64,000 bases of DNA, taken from Mesorhizobium sp. (GTDB lineage Bacteria > Pseudomonadota > Alphaproteobacteria > Rhizobiales > Rhizobiaceae). The stretch covers positions 1-64,000 of the forward strand of contig NZ_SUHQ01000004.1 of the NCBI RefSeq assembly GCF_004962245.1, given 5' to 3'. This document shows, in pieces, positions 1-7,532 of this stretch. Position 1 is the stretch's first letter. Each line of letters opens with the position of its first letter. The notes below the pieces were generated by a model. It had not been told where the DNA came from. It made no database searches and saw only the letters and a program-made list of their open reading frames with translations. A program made the position numbers and the translations under genes.

Positions 1-504
1 GAAACTCTGCACGCCAAGGCTTGCCCTGCCGACGCCGGCGGCGCCCAGGGCTTTGGCCATATCGGCCGTGAGCGTGCGGGGATCGATCTCGATGGCGATT
101 GAAGCCGCTGCGGTGAACTCGAAGCGCTGGCGCAGGAGTTCCATCAGCGAGGTGAACTCCGCCGGCTCGATGATCGTTGGCGTGCCCCCGCCAAAATGGA
201 CCTCGCCGACCTGCAATCCTTTCGGTGCGCGGTCCGCGACGATGCGGATTTCCTCGCGCAGCGCGTCCAGATAATCGAGGATCGGCTGGTCCTTCCTCGA
301 GATGGTCGTGTGGCAGCCGCAGTACCAGCACATGGACCGGCAAAACGGAATGTGGAGGTAGAGTGACACCGGGTCGCCGGACGGAAGGTCGTTCAGCCAG
401 CCCTGATAAGTATCGGCACTGACCGCCTGAGAGAAGCGCGGCGCTGTCGGGTAGCTGGTGTAGCGGGGCAGGCGAGCCTCCCCATATTTCCGCAAAATGG
501 TCAC
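1..504 (-). CDS. hemN: oxygen-independent coproporphyrinogen III oxidase, 5' part (cut by window edge)
   Basis: Radical-SAM enzyme of heme synthesis that decarboxylates coproporphyrinogen III to protoporphyrinogen IX without oxygen, in the cytoplasm. Only the first 168 codons lie in the window; the reading frame is open to base 1. Seen: a start region with YGEARLPRYTSYPTAPRF, then YLHIPFCRSMCWYCGC, which holds the CxxxCxxC ligands of the 4Fe-4S cluster, and GGGTPT a little further on. The start chosen is a GTG at 504-502 preceded by AGGA about 11 bases upstream; a TTG three codons on is less likely. A FixK/FnrN-type box lies about 70 bases upstream, which fits oxygen-limited expression known for rhizobial hemN. 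The family is about 450 residues, so roughly 60 percent is missing here. Confidence 0.95.
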   Translation of the reverse strand, partial: MTILRKYGEARLPRYTSYPTAPRFSQAVSADTYQGWLNDLPSGDPVSLYLHIPFCRSMCWYCGCHTTISRKDQPILDYLDALREEIRIVADRAPKGLQVGEVHFGGGTPTIIEPAEFTSLMELLRQRFEFTAAASIAIEIDPRTLTADMAKALGAAGVGRASLGVQSF

Positions 505-980
505 TTGTAACGGATTTCCTGTGCTGCACCGGCTCTGTCCATTCAATCTACCCGCGCCGCCGGTGTCATTCCTTGCGAAATATCAAGCGCCGGCGATGTC
601 GACCTGGAAACCTGGGAAATCACCCATGTCGAAGGCACCCATTGCATGCTGGGAGCCAACGACGCTGAGCGCACGAGGCCGGAACGCCTCAGGGCGTTGT
701 GTCGATCGTTCGAGAAAGCGGGTCCGGCGGCCGGATAAAATTGTAGCCAAATTTGTCGAAGCGACCCGAAACGCGGCTCTCGCGTGGATTCGCATACATT
801 CGGGTACATTTCGATCGTACTCGGGCAAACCCCTGCGACAGGCGTGGCGTAAGTTTCAATCGTGAGCAGGAAGCCTCGTCATGGTGACGAGACAGAAAGA
901 CGACAGCGGTTTCGCAAGCGGGAGTCAATCCCGCGCGAGGCGCCGGTTGGCGATCTGCTCATTCAAGAAAGGAAAATACG
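505..980. other. intergenic region between divergent hemN and a small secreted-protein gene
   Basis: No convincing gene is seen in these 476 bases; the short open frames have no homology that I recognise and no ribosome site. It holds the FixK box at 573-586 on the hemN side. Nearer the plus-strand gene, bases 788-807 form two direct copies of ATTCGNNTAC with an exact 10-base period (ATTCGCATAC, ATTCGGGTAC), followed by a looser third copy up to base 820. Such 10-base phasing is typical of tandem sites for OmpR-type regulators, but no regulator can be named. Confidence 0.5.
573..586 (-). promoter_or_regulatory. FixK/FnrN (anaerobox) site upstream of hemN
   Basis: The 14 bases read TTGATATTTCGCAA on the minus strand, a full match to the rhizobial FixK consensus TTG(A/C)-N6-(T/G)CAA. 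The centre is about 75 bases upstream of the hemN start, leaving room for a class II promoter (site at -41) and a short leader of about 34 bases. Known for hemN of Rhizobium and Bradyrhizobium; binding here is inferred. Confidence 0.7.
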
Positions 981-1220
981 ATGAAGAAACTTGTAGCGGC
1001 TTTCGCCCTCCTTGCCTTGTCGACAGGGGTTTCTCTCGCTGCCAATCAAAACCCGGACCGCGACCCGACCCGCGGCTTCGCTCCTGATGTCGACAGCAGC
1101 GAAATGACCTTGGATACCAGTCATACGGCTTCCTTGCCTCTACCCGTGGTGGCCTCGCAAGAAGGACAACCACAGCCCGGCAAGGTTCATAAGGGTCGTG
1201 CCCCATGGGCGGGCCGCTAA
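981..1220 (+). CDS. small secreted protein of unknown function
   Basis: 79 residues. Residues 1-20 (MKKLVAAFALLALSTGVSLA) form a textbook Sec signal peptide with a likely cut after ALA; the mature part of about 58 residues is hydrophilic, rich in Asp, Pro and Gln, has no Cys and no recognisable domain. A good ribosome site (GAAAGGA) sits 7-8 bases before the ATG. The gene stands alone, convergent with the cytochrome c gene at 1355-1810, and the region upstream has 10-base phased repeats. I do not recognise the family; a periplasmic role is inferred from the signal only. Confidence 0.65.
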   Translation: MKKLVAAFALLALSTGVSLAANQNPDRDPTRGFAPDVDSSEMTLDTSHTASLPLPVVASQEGQPQPGKVHKGRAPWAGR

Positions 1221-1244
1221 TATACTGAACTTGTCCACCCATGC

Positions 1245-1289
1245 AAAAAATGTCCAATCACCCTCCATGCAACGAGGGTGATTGGACAT
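1245..1289 (-). terminator. rho-independent terminator of the cytochrome c gene
   Basis: A perfect 16-base inverted repeat (1250-1265 with 1274-1289, loop of 8) is followed, in the leftward direction, by six T residues (the A run at 1245-1250 on the plus strand). It lies 65 bases past the stop of the leftward cytochrome c gene. The rightward side has no T run, so it should mainly stop leftward transcription, although the stem may also protect the 3' end of the convergent small-protein mRNA. Confidence 0.85.
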
Positions 1290-1354
1290 GCGGCGCAAGA
1301 AAATCGTGCCGCCATCGATGAATCTCGCAGGTCGCTGAGTGTGCCGGCCGGACG

Positions 1355-1810
1355 CTACCGCGTGACCGCACCTTCCAGATAGACGATAATCGCTGCGCGC
1401 TGGGCGGCATTGGGAACGCCCACTGTCATCGACGTGCCAGGCACCCTTTGGCGCGGCGCTGCAAGGAAGGCATCGAGCGACTGGCTGTCCCAGACGATAC
1501 CCGACTCCCGCAACGCGGCCGAATAGCGGCCATCCTCCACGCTGCCGGCCATGCGGCCGATGACGCCTGACAGATGCGGGCCGACCCTGTTCTGGCCGGG
1601 CTCCAGGCTGTGGCAGGTGCCGCAGCGCTGCCGGAACAGCCGTTCCCCGTCCACCTGCTGCGCGGAAGCGGCGGCCGGCAACAGCAGGCCCGCTGCGGCC
1701 AAAAGCCCAGCCACGAACGCACGCGCTCGCGTGACAGACGTCGTCAGGGATGCGGCCGCAACTCCGGCGGAAATGATGTGGTTGCCTTTGGTGGCTTGTG
1801 AACGGTTCAT
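1355..1810 (-). CDS. exported monoheme cytochrome c
   Basis: 151 residues, class I c-type cytochrome of the periplasm, an electron carrier. Seen: a long basic N-region and hydrophobic signal segment (about residues 31-50, ending AAASAQ), heme site CGTCH at residues 63-67, GPHLSGVIGR typical of the cytochrome c2/c550 group, and a likely axial Met at 128 (GTSMTVG). The open frame runs upstream to 2017, but ATG at 1810 has AAAGG 9 bases before it and gives a proper signal peptide, so the longer form is rejected. It lies 203 bases downstream of the sensor kinase gene on the same strand and faces the Mo-hydroxylase/Sox operon across the regulator genes. It could take electrons from that system (inference). 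Confidence 0.88.
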   Translation of the reverse strand: MNRSQATKGNHIISAGVAAASLTTSVTRARAFVAGLLAAAGLLLPAAASAQQVDGERLFRQRCGTCHSLEPGQNRVGPHLSGVIGRMAGSVEDGRYSAALRESGIVWDSQSLDAFLAAPRQRVPGTSMTVGVPNAAQRAAIIVYLEGAVTR

Positions 1811-2013
1811 CGGATGACCTTTGCGGGACGTTGGGGAGGGGCTTTGCTGGTGGCCGGAAGCTCCGGGCAGGACCGGCCGCTCACCAGCGAGAGCGGCGGC
1901 CGGGCCAAGGAAGGTGCTGGTGAGGATGCTGGTGGTGACTTGTCCTTCGTTGCCGCGGCGGCGATCGGATCGTGGCGCGGCAGCGCGTGTTCCGATCGCG
2001 GGTCGGGTTTCGG

Positions 2014-3495
2014 TCAAACCGGCAGGGATCGCAGTCCGGTCGGAGGGTTAGTCTCAGGTACAGGCGCGGGGGCAAGCAGCTTGGCCATGTCGATCAGCGG
2101 CAGCCTGATGACCGCGCGAAGGCCTTTGCTCCGGTTCTCGAGCACGATGTCGCCGCCGTGGTGGCGGGCGATGGCGCGGGCAATTGACAGGCCGAGCCCG
2201 ACGCCGCCGGTCTCCCGGTTGCGCGACTGCTCCAGGCGGAAGAAGGGGGCGAACACCTGTTCCATATCGCTTGCCGGAATGCCGGATCCGGCGTCCTCGA
2301 TCACGATGTCCAGGCTGTCGGCACTCCTGACCAGGCTCACCTCGGCATGCTCGCCGTAGCGGACGGCATTTTCGACGAGGTTGCGGATTGCCCGGCGCAG
2401 CGAGTCCGGACGGCAACGGTACAGCACCTTGGGACCGTCGCTGACGGTGACGTTTTGGCCTAGCTCTGCGAGATCGTCGCAGAGGCTACCGACCAGCGCC
2501 GAAAGATCGACGGTACGCGTCTCCTCTACCGCGGCGTCCTCGCGCGCGAAGGCGAGCGCCGCTTCCGTCATCGTCTGGATTTCCTCGATGGTTTTCAGCA
2601 TCTTTTCCTGGAGATCTGGATCCTGGACGAACTCCGCGCGCAACCGGAGCGAGGTCAGTGGCGTGCGCAGGTCGTGGCTGATCGCTGCCAGCATGCGTGT
2701 GCGGTCCTCGACGAAGCGCTGCAGGCGCTCCTGCATGCGATTGAACGCCTCGGCGGTCTGGCGGATGTCGTCCGGCCCGGATTCCGGCAGCCGCGGCACG
2801 GCCTCGCCGCGACCGAACAGTTCAGCGGCATTGGCGAGGCGTCGCAGCGGACGCGCGATTGCCTGCGCCCCGAAAATCGCTATGGCGGACAGGATGAGCG
2901 CGGTGAGCGCCAGCGACATCGCCGACTGCGTCGTCCAGAAGGCGTTCGGCATCGCCTTGGCGTAGGCGGCGTTCAGCCAGGTGCTATCGTCGAGGCGGAC
3001 GGAAAGGCCCATGCCGTTTGGGGCGCCGTCCATATAAAGAAACTTGGCCGGCCGCGAGAAGGGCCTGCCATTACCGGACAAATCCAGCATGCGCGGCGGC
3101 ACGGAAGGGTCGGCGGCATCGACTGCGGTCGAAGTCTGTCCGTTCATGTAGGCGGCATACTTGCCGGCAATCCCGGGCAGCGGCTTGGCGAGCTGCGTCA
3201 GGGCTTCCTGTTGCCAGGCGAGGGGATTGCTCGGTCCGTCGTCCGAGGTCCAGAAGCGCGTATAGGCCGTGCCGCTGACGTTGAGGATGTCGGGCCGAAG
3301 CGAGGGCGGCGTCGTGTCCAGCAGAAGGGCAAGGGAGGACGTGCGGCTGACGAACTCGCCCTTGGCCGCCGCATGCAAGGCTTGTCCGCGCTCGTCCCAC
3401 GAGATCAGGAAGGTGATCGCCTGCGACAGGGCGAGCGCAAGCAGCACCAGCATGAGGAAGCGGGCCGCCAGGCTGCGTCTCCACAACAGCATCAT
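2014..3495 (-). CDS. sensor histidine kinase of an OmpR-type two-component system
   Basis: 493 residues, inner-membrane sensor. Domains in order: transmembrane helix about 12-32, periplasmic sensor region about 33-188 (no known fold recognised), second helix about 189-211, HAMP about 212-265, HisKA with phospho-acceptor His274 in AISHDLRTPL, then the ATPase domain with N box NLVENAVRYG, G1 box DAGSGIP and G2 box GVGLGLS. Its ATG overlaps the stop of the response regulator by 4 bases, so the two are translationally coupled. Target genes are inferred to be the divergent Mo-hydroxylase/Sox operon and possibly the downstream cytochrome c. The signal sensed is unknown. Confidence 0.93.
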   Translation of the reverse strand: MMLLWRRSLAARFLMLVLLALALSQAITFLISWDERGQALHAAAKGEFVSRTSSLALLLDTTPPSLRPDILNVSGTAYTRFWTSDDGPSNPLAWQQEALTQLAKPLPGIAGKYAAYMNGQTSTAVDAADPSVPPRMLDLSGNGRPFSRPAKFLYMDGAPNGMGLSVRLDDSTWLNAAYAKAMPNAFWTTQSAMSLALTALILSAIAIFGAQAIARPLRRLANAAELFGRGEAVPRLPESGPDDIRQTAEAFNRMQERLQRFVEDRTRMLAAISHDLRTPLTSLRLRAEFVQDPDLQEKMLKTIEEIQTMTEAALAFAREDAAVEETRTVDLSALVGSLCDDLAELGQNVTVSDGPKVLYRCRPDSLRRAIRNLVENAVRYGEHAEVSLVRSADSLDIVIEDAGSGIPASDMEQVFAPFFRLEQSRNRETGGVGLGLSIARAIARHHGGDIVLENRSKGLRAVIRLPLIDMAKLLAPAPVPETNPPTGLRSLPV

Positions 3496-4211
3496 GCCTG
3501 GGCCACCTCGGCCGTGAAGCAGTAGCCGCCGCCCCAGTGCGTCTTGATCAGCATTGGATTCTTCGGGTCCGCCTCGATCTTCTTGCGCAACCGGCTCACC
3601 TGATTGTCGATGGCCCGGTCGAAACCGTCGGCGGTGCGCCCGACCGTGAGGTCGAGCAGCTGATCCCGGCTGAGCACGATCCCGACATGCTCGATGAAGG
3701 CGGTGAGGAGGCGGAATTCAGCCGTGCTGAGAGCGACGGCCACGCCGTCGAGCCCAACCAGCTCGCGGCGGCCGACATTCAGCGTCCAGCGGTCGAACCG
3801 CAGTGCGTTCGACTTGAGACGGCCGCGCTGTGGCGGCAGGCTGTGAACGCGCCTGAGTACGGCCTTGATCCGCGCCAGCAGTTCCCGTGGATTGAACGGC
3901 TTGGTCAGGTAATCGTCGGCCCCGATCTCAAGGCCGACGATCCGGTCGATCTCCTCGGCCATGGCGGTCAGGAAGATGATCGGAACGTCGACCGTCCCGC
4001 GCACGTGCCGGCAGGCGGTAATGCCGTCGTCGCCAGGCATCATGATGTCGAGGACGATGAGGTCAGGCAGGCTGCGGTCGAGCAGCCGCTTGAGCGCCGC
4101 GGTGCTGTCGGCGACACTGACGCGGTAGCCCTGCTGGGTGAGATACTTCCCCACGAGATCGCGGATGTCCCTGTGGTCGTCGACGACCGCGATGTGCTGC
4201 GCTGCTTCCAT
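3492..4211 (-). CDS. OmpR/PhoB-family response regulator
   Basis: 239 residues. Receiver domain about 5-118 with acidic pocket DD (11-12), phospho-acceptor Asp55 in VLDIMMPGDDG and Lys104 in YLTKPF; winged-helix DNA-binding domain about 135-235, ending in the usual wing segment THWGGGYCF. ATG at 4211 is taken as start because GGAG lies 6 bases upstream; a TTG seven codons earlier is open but has no ribosome site. Partner kinase follows with a 4-base overlap. Divergent from the operon starting at 4527; two 10-base-phased repeats between them are a plausible binding site. Confidence 0.93.
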   Translation of the reverse strand: MEAAQHIAVVDDHRDIRDLVGKYLTQQGYRVSVADSTAALKRLLDRSLPDLIVLDIMMPGDDGITACRHVRGTVDVPIIFLTAMAEEIDRIVGLEIGADDYLTKPFNPRELLARIKAVLRRVHSLPPQRGRLKSNALRFDRWTLNVGRRELVGLDGVAVALSTAEFRLLTAFIEHVGIVLSRDQLLDLTVGRTADGFDRAIDNQVSRLRKKIEADPKNPMLIKTHWGGGYCFTAEVAQA

Positions 4212-4329
4212 GCATTGCTCCAAGGCCGCCAAATAGTCGGCCAGTATCGACGATATCTAGTTGACGTCTACACGGATGATCACCTTCCGCACCATGGCGG
4301 CAAGCTCGTGCGGGTTCAACAAAACGTGA

Positions 4330-4347
4330 GAAGTGTAACGAAGTGTA
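4330..4347. promoter_or_regulatory. tandem GAAGTGTA repeats, candidate response-regulator site
   Basis: GAAGTGTA occurs at 4330-4337 and again at 4340-4347, an exact 10-base period, in the 315-base divergent region between the response regulator and the Mo-hydroxylase/Sox operon. OmpR/PhoB-type regulators bind tandem half-sites with 10-11 base spacing. The link to this regulator is inferred. Confidence 0.5.
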
Positions 4348-4360
4348 TCAGAGCTCGCGC

Positions 4361-4415
4361 CTGCGACAGCTTGCGATGAACTGCCGGTCGTCGGGACAAG
4401 GTTCTGCGACAGCTT
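4361..4415. repeat. two direct copies of a 12-base sequence in the divergent promoter region
   Basis: CTGCGACAGCTT is present at 4361-4372 and at 4404-4415. The copies are exact and 43 bases apart, close to four helical turns. They lie between the phased repeats and the operon start at 4527. A regulatory role is possible; no known consensus is recognised. The rest of 4212-4526 shows no gene. Confidence 0.5.
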
Positions 4416-4526
4416 CCGGCTAGCTTGGCCTCGTCGCTAGCTGGGACTTCCGGTCTTTACCGCCAGGCCATGCCGCGGGCATCCGGACGGCGGTCCTCGC
4501 CAGCCTTGTTCGAAAGGATTTGCACA

Positions 4527-4997
4527 ATGGCCAGACTAACCATCAACGGCGCGCCACGTGATATCGAGGTCGATCCGGACACGCCGCTGCTGTGGGTGAT
4601 CCGCGAGCAGATTGGGCTTACCGGGACGAAATACGGTTGCGGGGTTGCGGCCTGCGGTGCCTGTACCGTCCATATAGACGGCGTCGCCACGCGCTCCTGC
4701 GTGCTTCCGGTGAGCGCCGTCGAGCCGGACCAGCAAATCACCACGATCGAGGGGCTTTCGCCGGACAGTTCGCATCCGGTCCAGCAGGCGTGGCTGGCGC
4801 TCGATGTGCCGCAATGCGGCTACTGCCAGGCCGGCATGATCATGGCCGCGGCGGGTCTGCTCATGCAGAACCCGAACCCGACGGACGAAGACATCAACGC
4901 CGAGATCACCAATATCTGCCGCTGCGGCACCTACAACCGGGTGCGCGCCGCGATCAAGCTGGCCGCCAATGGCGGCGAAGCTGCGCAGCGCGGTTGA
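4527..4997 (+). CDS. 2Fe-2S subunit of an isoquinoline 1-oxidoreductase-type molybdenum hydroxylase
   Basis: 156 residues, close to the usual size of IorA-like subunits. It carries two 2Fe-2S clusters that pass electrons from the molybdenum site. Plant-type ferredoxin domain with Cys38, Cys43, Cys46 ([10 protein letters not shown]) and Cys58; helical C-terminal domain with Cys97 and Cys100 (QCGYC) and Cys131 and Cys133 (CRC). No signal peptide; in this family the small subunit can be co-exported with the Tat-targeted large subunit. Start ATG has AAAGGA 8 bases upstream; a longer open frame from 4425 is rejected. First gene of the operon, 11 bases before the large subunit. Confidence 0.9.
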   Translation: MARLTINGAPRDIEVDPDTPLLWVIREQIGLTGTKYGCGVAACGACTVHIDGVATRSCVLPVSAVEPDQQITTIEGLSPDSSHPVQQAWLALDVPQCGYCQAGMIMAAAGLLMQNPNPTDEDINAEITNICRCGTYNRVRAAIKLAANGGEAAQRG

Positions 4998-5008
4998 GGA
5001 GAACGTTC

Positions 5009-7183
5009 ATGAACGCCATAATTTCCATCTCCCGCCGCAGCTTCATCGTCGGCGTGGCCTCCACGGCCGGCGGCCTGTCGCTAGGCTTCAACCTGCCGTT
5101 CATCAAGCCGGCACTTGCCGAGGGCGCCGAGACGGCGGCGGAGATCAATGCCTGGGTGGTGATCAGGCCCGACGACACGGTGGTCATCCGCATCGCCCGC
5201 TCCGAGATGGGGCAGGGGACGCTGACCGGCCTGGCGCAACTCGTCGCCGAGGAGTTGAATTGCGACTGGTCCAAGGTCACGACCGAATATCCGTCGCCGG
5301 CCCAGAACCTCGCGCGCGATCGCGTGTGGGGCAACTTCTCGACGGGGGGCAGCCGCGGTATCCGCGAGTCGCACGAATATGTGCGCATCGGTGGCGCCGT
5401 CGCGCGCGAGATGCTGATCGCCGCCGCGGCCGCCGAATGGGGCGTGCCGGCCAGCGAATGCACCGCAAGGATGGGCATGGTCACGCATCCGGCATCAGAT
5501 CGCGCCACCTTTTATGGACAGTTGGCCGCTGCTGCCGCGCGGATGACGCCGCCTGCAAATGTTACGCTGAAGGACCCGAAGGATTGGACCATAGCCGGTA
5601 AGCCGCTGCCGCGGCTCGACACGGCCGACAAGCTCAACGGCAGCCAGGTCTACGGCGTCGACCTCAAGCTGCCCAACATGCTCAACGCGGCGATCCGGGC
5701 CTGCCCGTACTTCGGCGGCAAGGTGGAAAGCTTCGACGCAGCGGCGGTCGCGGGCATGCCCGGCGTGCGCACCGTCGTTCAGGTCGACGAGACCGCCGTT
5801 GCGGTTGTCGCCGATACGTGGTGGCGGGCGAAGACCGCCCTCGATGCCCTGCCGGTCGTCTGGGACGAAGGTCCCAACCGGCAGGTCACCAGTGCCACGA
5901 TCGCGGCGATGCTCGAAGAGGGGCTCGGCGCGAATGACGCCTTTGTCGGCGCCGAGCAAGGCGATGCTGGTGCTGCCCTGTCCGCTACCGACCGGACGGT
6001 CACTGCGACCTATGCCTTCCCCTATCAGAACCACGCGACCATGGAGCCGATGAACGCGACGGCGCTCTACACGCCGGAGCGGTGCGAGGTATGGGTGCCT
6101 ACCCAGAACGGCGAGGCGAGCCTTGCGGCGGCAGCCGAGGCCGCCGGCCTGCCGGTGCAGCAATGCGAGGTGCACAAGATCCATCTCGGCGGCGGCTTCG
6201 GCCGGCGCGGCAACTTCCAGGACTATGTGCGTCAGGCGGTCAGCATCGCCAGGCAGGTGCCAGGAGCGCCCGTAAAGCTCATGTGGTCGCGCGAGGAGGA
6301 CATGCTGCACGGCGCCTACCACCCGACCACGCGATGCCGGCTGAGGGGCGCGCTCGACGCGGACAGCAACCTGACCGCGCTGCACATGCGCATATCCGGC
6401 CAGTCGATCCTTGCCTCGGTGCGGCCGGAGGGCATGCAGAACGGCATGGACCCGGTCGTCTTCCAGGGCCTCGTCCTCAATGGCACGGAAGGCACGCTGG
6501 GATACACGGTGGACAATCTGCTTGTCGACCATGCCATGCGCAACCCACCGATCCCACCAGGCTTCTGGCGTGGCGTGAACCTCAACCAGAATGCGCTCTA
6601 CGTCGAGTGTTTCATGGACGAACTCGCCCATGCGGCCGGCGTCGACCCGCTCGCCTTCCGCCGTAAGCTGATGGCTAACCATCCCAAGCACCTCGCCGTG
6701 CTGGACGCGGTAGCCGAGCGGATCGGCTGGGACACCCCGCCCGCGGACGGCGTTCACCGCGGCCTGGCGCAGATCATGGGCTTCGGCAGTTATGTGGCGG
6801 CGGCAGCGGAGGTTTCGGTCACCGACGGGCAGCTCAGGATCCACCGCATCGTGGCGGCCACCGATCCGGGTCATGTCGTCAACCCCGCGCAAGTGGAACG
6901 GCAGGTCGAGGGCTCCTTCGTCTACGGTCTTTCCGCCTGCATCTACGGCGAATGCACCGTCAATGGCGGTCGCATGGAGCAGGAGAACTTCGACAGCTAC
7001 GAGGTCGTGCGCATGGCCGACATGCCGGCGGTGGAGACGATCATCCTGCCGTCCGGCGGCTTCTGGGGCGGCGTCGGCGAGCCGACCATCGCGGTCGCCG
7101 CGCCGGCCGTCCTCAATGCGATCTTCGCCGCCACCGGCAAGCGCATCCGCACGCTGCCGCTGAAGAACCATGACCTCGCATGA
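5009..7183 (+). CDS. molybdopterin-binding large subunit of an IorB-type molybdenum hydroxylase, Tat-exported
   Basis: 724 residues, xanthine oxidase superfamily, aldehyde-oxidase/IorB branch. N-terminus SISRRSFIVGVAST is a twin-arginine signal, so the folded Mo enzyme is predicted in the periplasm. Seen: GQGT after the first beta hammerhead region, cofactor loop GGGFGRR near residue 400, and GVGEP with the active-site Glu at about 691. These enzymes oxidise aldehydes or N-heterocycles with water as oxygen donor and hand electrons to cytochrome c. Start ATG has GAGGAGA 7 bases before it. Its 3' end overlaps the next cytochrome gene by 14 bases. The place of this enzyme in front of sulfur-oxidation genes is unusual; its substrate is unknown. 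Confidence 0.9.
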   Translation: MNAIISISRRSFIVGVASTAGGLSLGFNLPFIKPALAEGAETAAEINAWVVIRPDDTVVIRIARSEMGQGTLTGLAQLVAEELNCDWSKVTTEYPSPAQNLARDRVWGNFSTGGSRGIRESHEYVRIGGAVAREMLIAAAAAEWGVPASECTARMGMVTHPASDRATFYGQLAAAAARMTPPANVTLKDPKDWTIAGKPLPRLDTADKLNGSQVYGVDLKLPNMLNAAIRACPYFGGKVESFDAAAVAGMPGVRTVVQVDETAVAVVADTWWRAKTALDALPVVWDEGPNRQVTSATIAAMLEEGLGANDAFVGAEQGDAGAALSATDRTVTATYAFPYQNHATMEPMNATALYTPERCEVWVPTQNGEASLAAAAEAAGLPVQQCEVHKIHLGGGFGRRGNFQDYVRQAVSIARQVPGAPVKLMWSREEDMLHGAYHPTTRCRLRGALDADSNLTALHMRISGQSILASVRPEGMQNGMDPVVFQGLVLNGTEGTLGYTVDNLLVDHAMRNPPIPPGFWRGVNLNQNALYVECFMDELAHAAGVDPLAFRRKLMANHPKHLAVLDAVAERIGWDTPPADGVHRGLAQIMGFGSYVAAAAEVSVTDGQLRIHRIVAATDPGHVVNPAQVERQVEGSFVYGLSACIYGECTVNGGRMEQENFDSYEVVRMADMPAVETIILPSGGFWGGVGEPTIAVAAPAVLNAIFAATGKRIRTLPLKNHDLA

Positions 7184-7532
7184 CATGAGGCGCTCGAAGA
7201 ACAGGCGCGGCGCACGATCGCTCGCGCCCGTCCTGCTTGCGGCGCCTGTCCTGCTTGCGGCGCTTGTGGCCAGCGCGCCGGCATGGGCCGACGCGGCGCC
7301 CGGTGCCACGGCGTGCACCGGCTGTCACGGGCCGGCGGCGCTCGGCTCAGCCATCCCCTCGCTCGACGGCCACGCGGCGTCCGACATCGTCGCCCAGATG
7401 CAAGCCTTCCGTTCCGGCGAGCGCGAGGCGACGGTCATGGACCGCATCGCCAGGGGATTTACCGAGGAGGAGACGCGCGCCATCGCCGAATGGCTCGCCA
7501 AGCCGGAGGCGGCACGCCATGCCCAGCCGTAG
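7170..7532 (+). CDS. monoheme cytochrome c, FccA/SoxE-like subunit of flavocytochrome c
   Basis: 120 residues. Signal peptide about residues 15-40 (ending APAWA), heme site CTGCH at 49-53, then SLDGHAA, FRSGERE and TVM with likely axial Met90. The order heme site, PSLDGH, FRSGER, TVMxRIARGFTEEE is the pattern of the cytochrome subunit of flavocytochrome c sulfide dehydrogenase. The next gene is the flavin subunit, overlapping by 14 bases. Two starts are possible, ATG at 7170 or at 7185; neither has a strong ribosome site, so coupling to the upstream gene is likely. It could also accept electrons from the Mo hydroxylase. Confidence 0.85.
   Translation: MTSHDMRRSKNRRGARSLAPVLLAAPVLLAALVASAPAWADAAPGATACTGCHGPAALGSAIPSLDGHAASDIVAQMQAFRSGEREATVMDRIARGFTEEETRAIAEWLAKPEAARHAQP

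Noticed and set aside
505..928. Short open frames on both strands upstream of the small secreted-protein gene
   Set aside because: They overlap each other, lack ribosome sites and lie over the hemN promoter with its FixK box.
1811..2017. N-terminal extension of the cytochrome c gene
   Set aside because: It would bury the signal peptide 100 residues inside the protein; the ATG at 1810 has a ribosome site.
5495..7318. 607-codon open frame on the minus strand
   Set aside because: It is antisense to the Mo-hydroxylase gene, shows no family motif, and exists because of high GC codon use on the coding strand.
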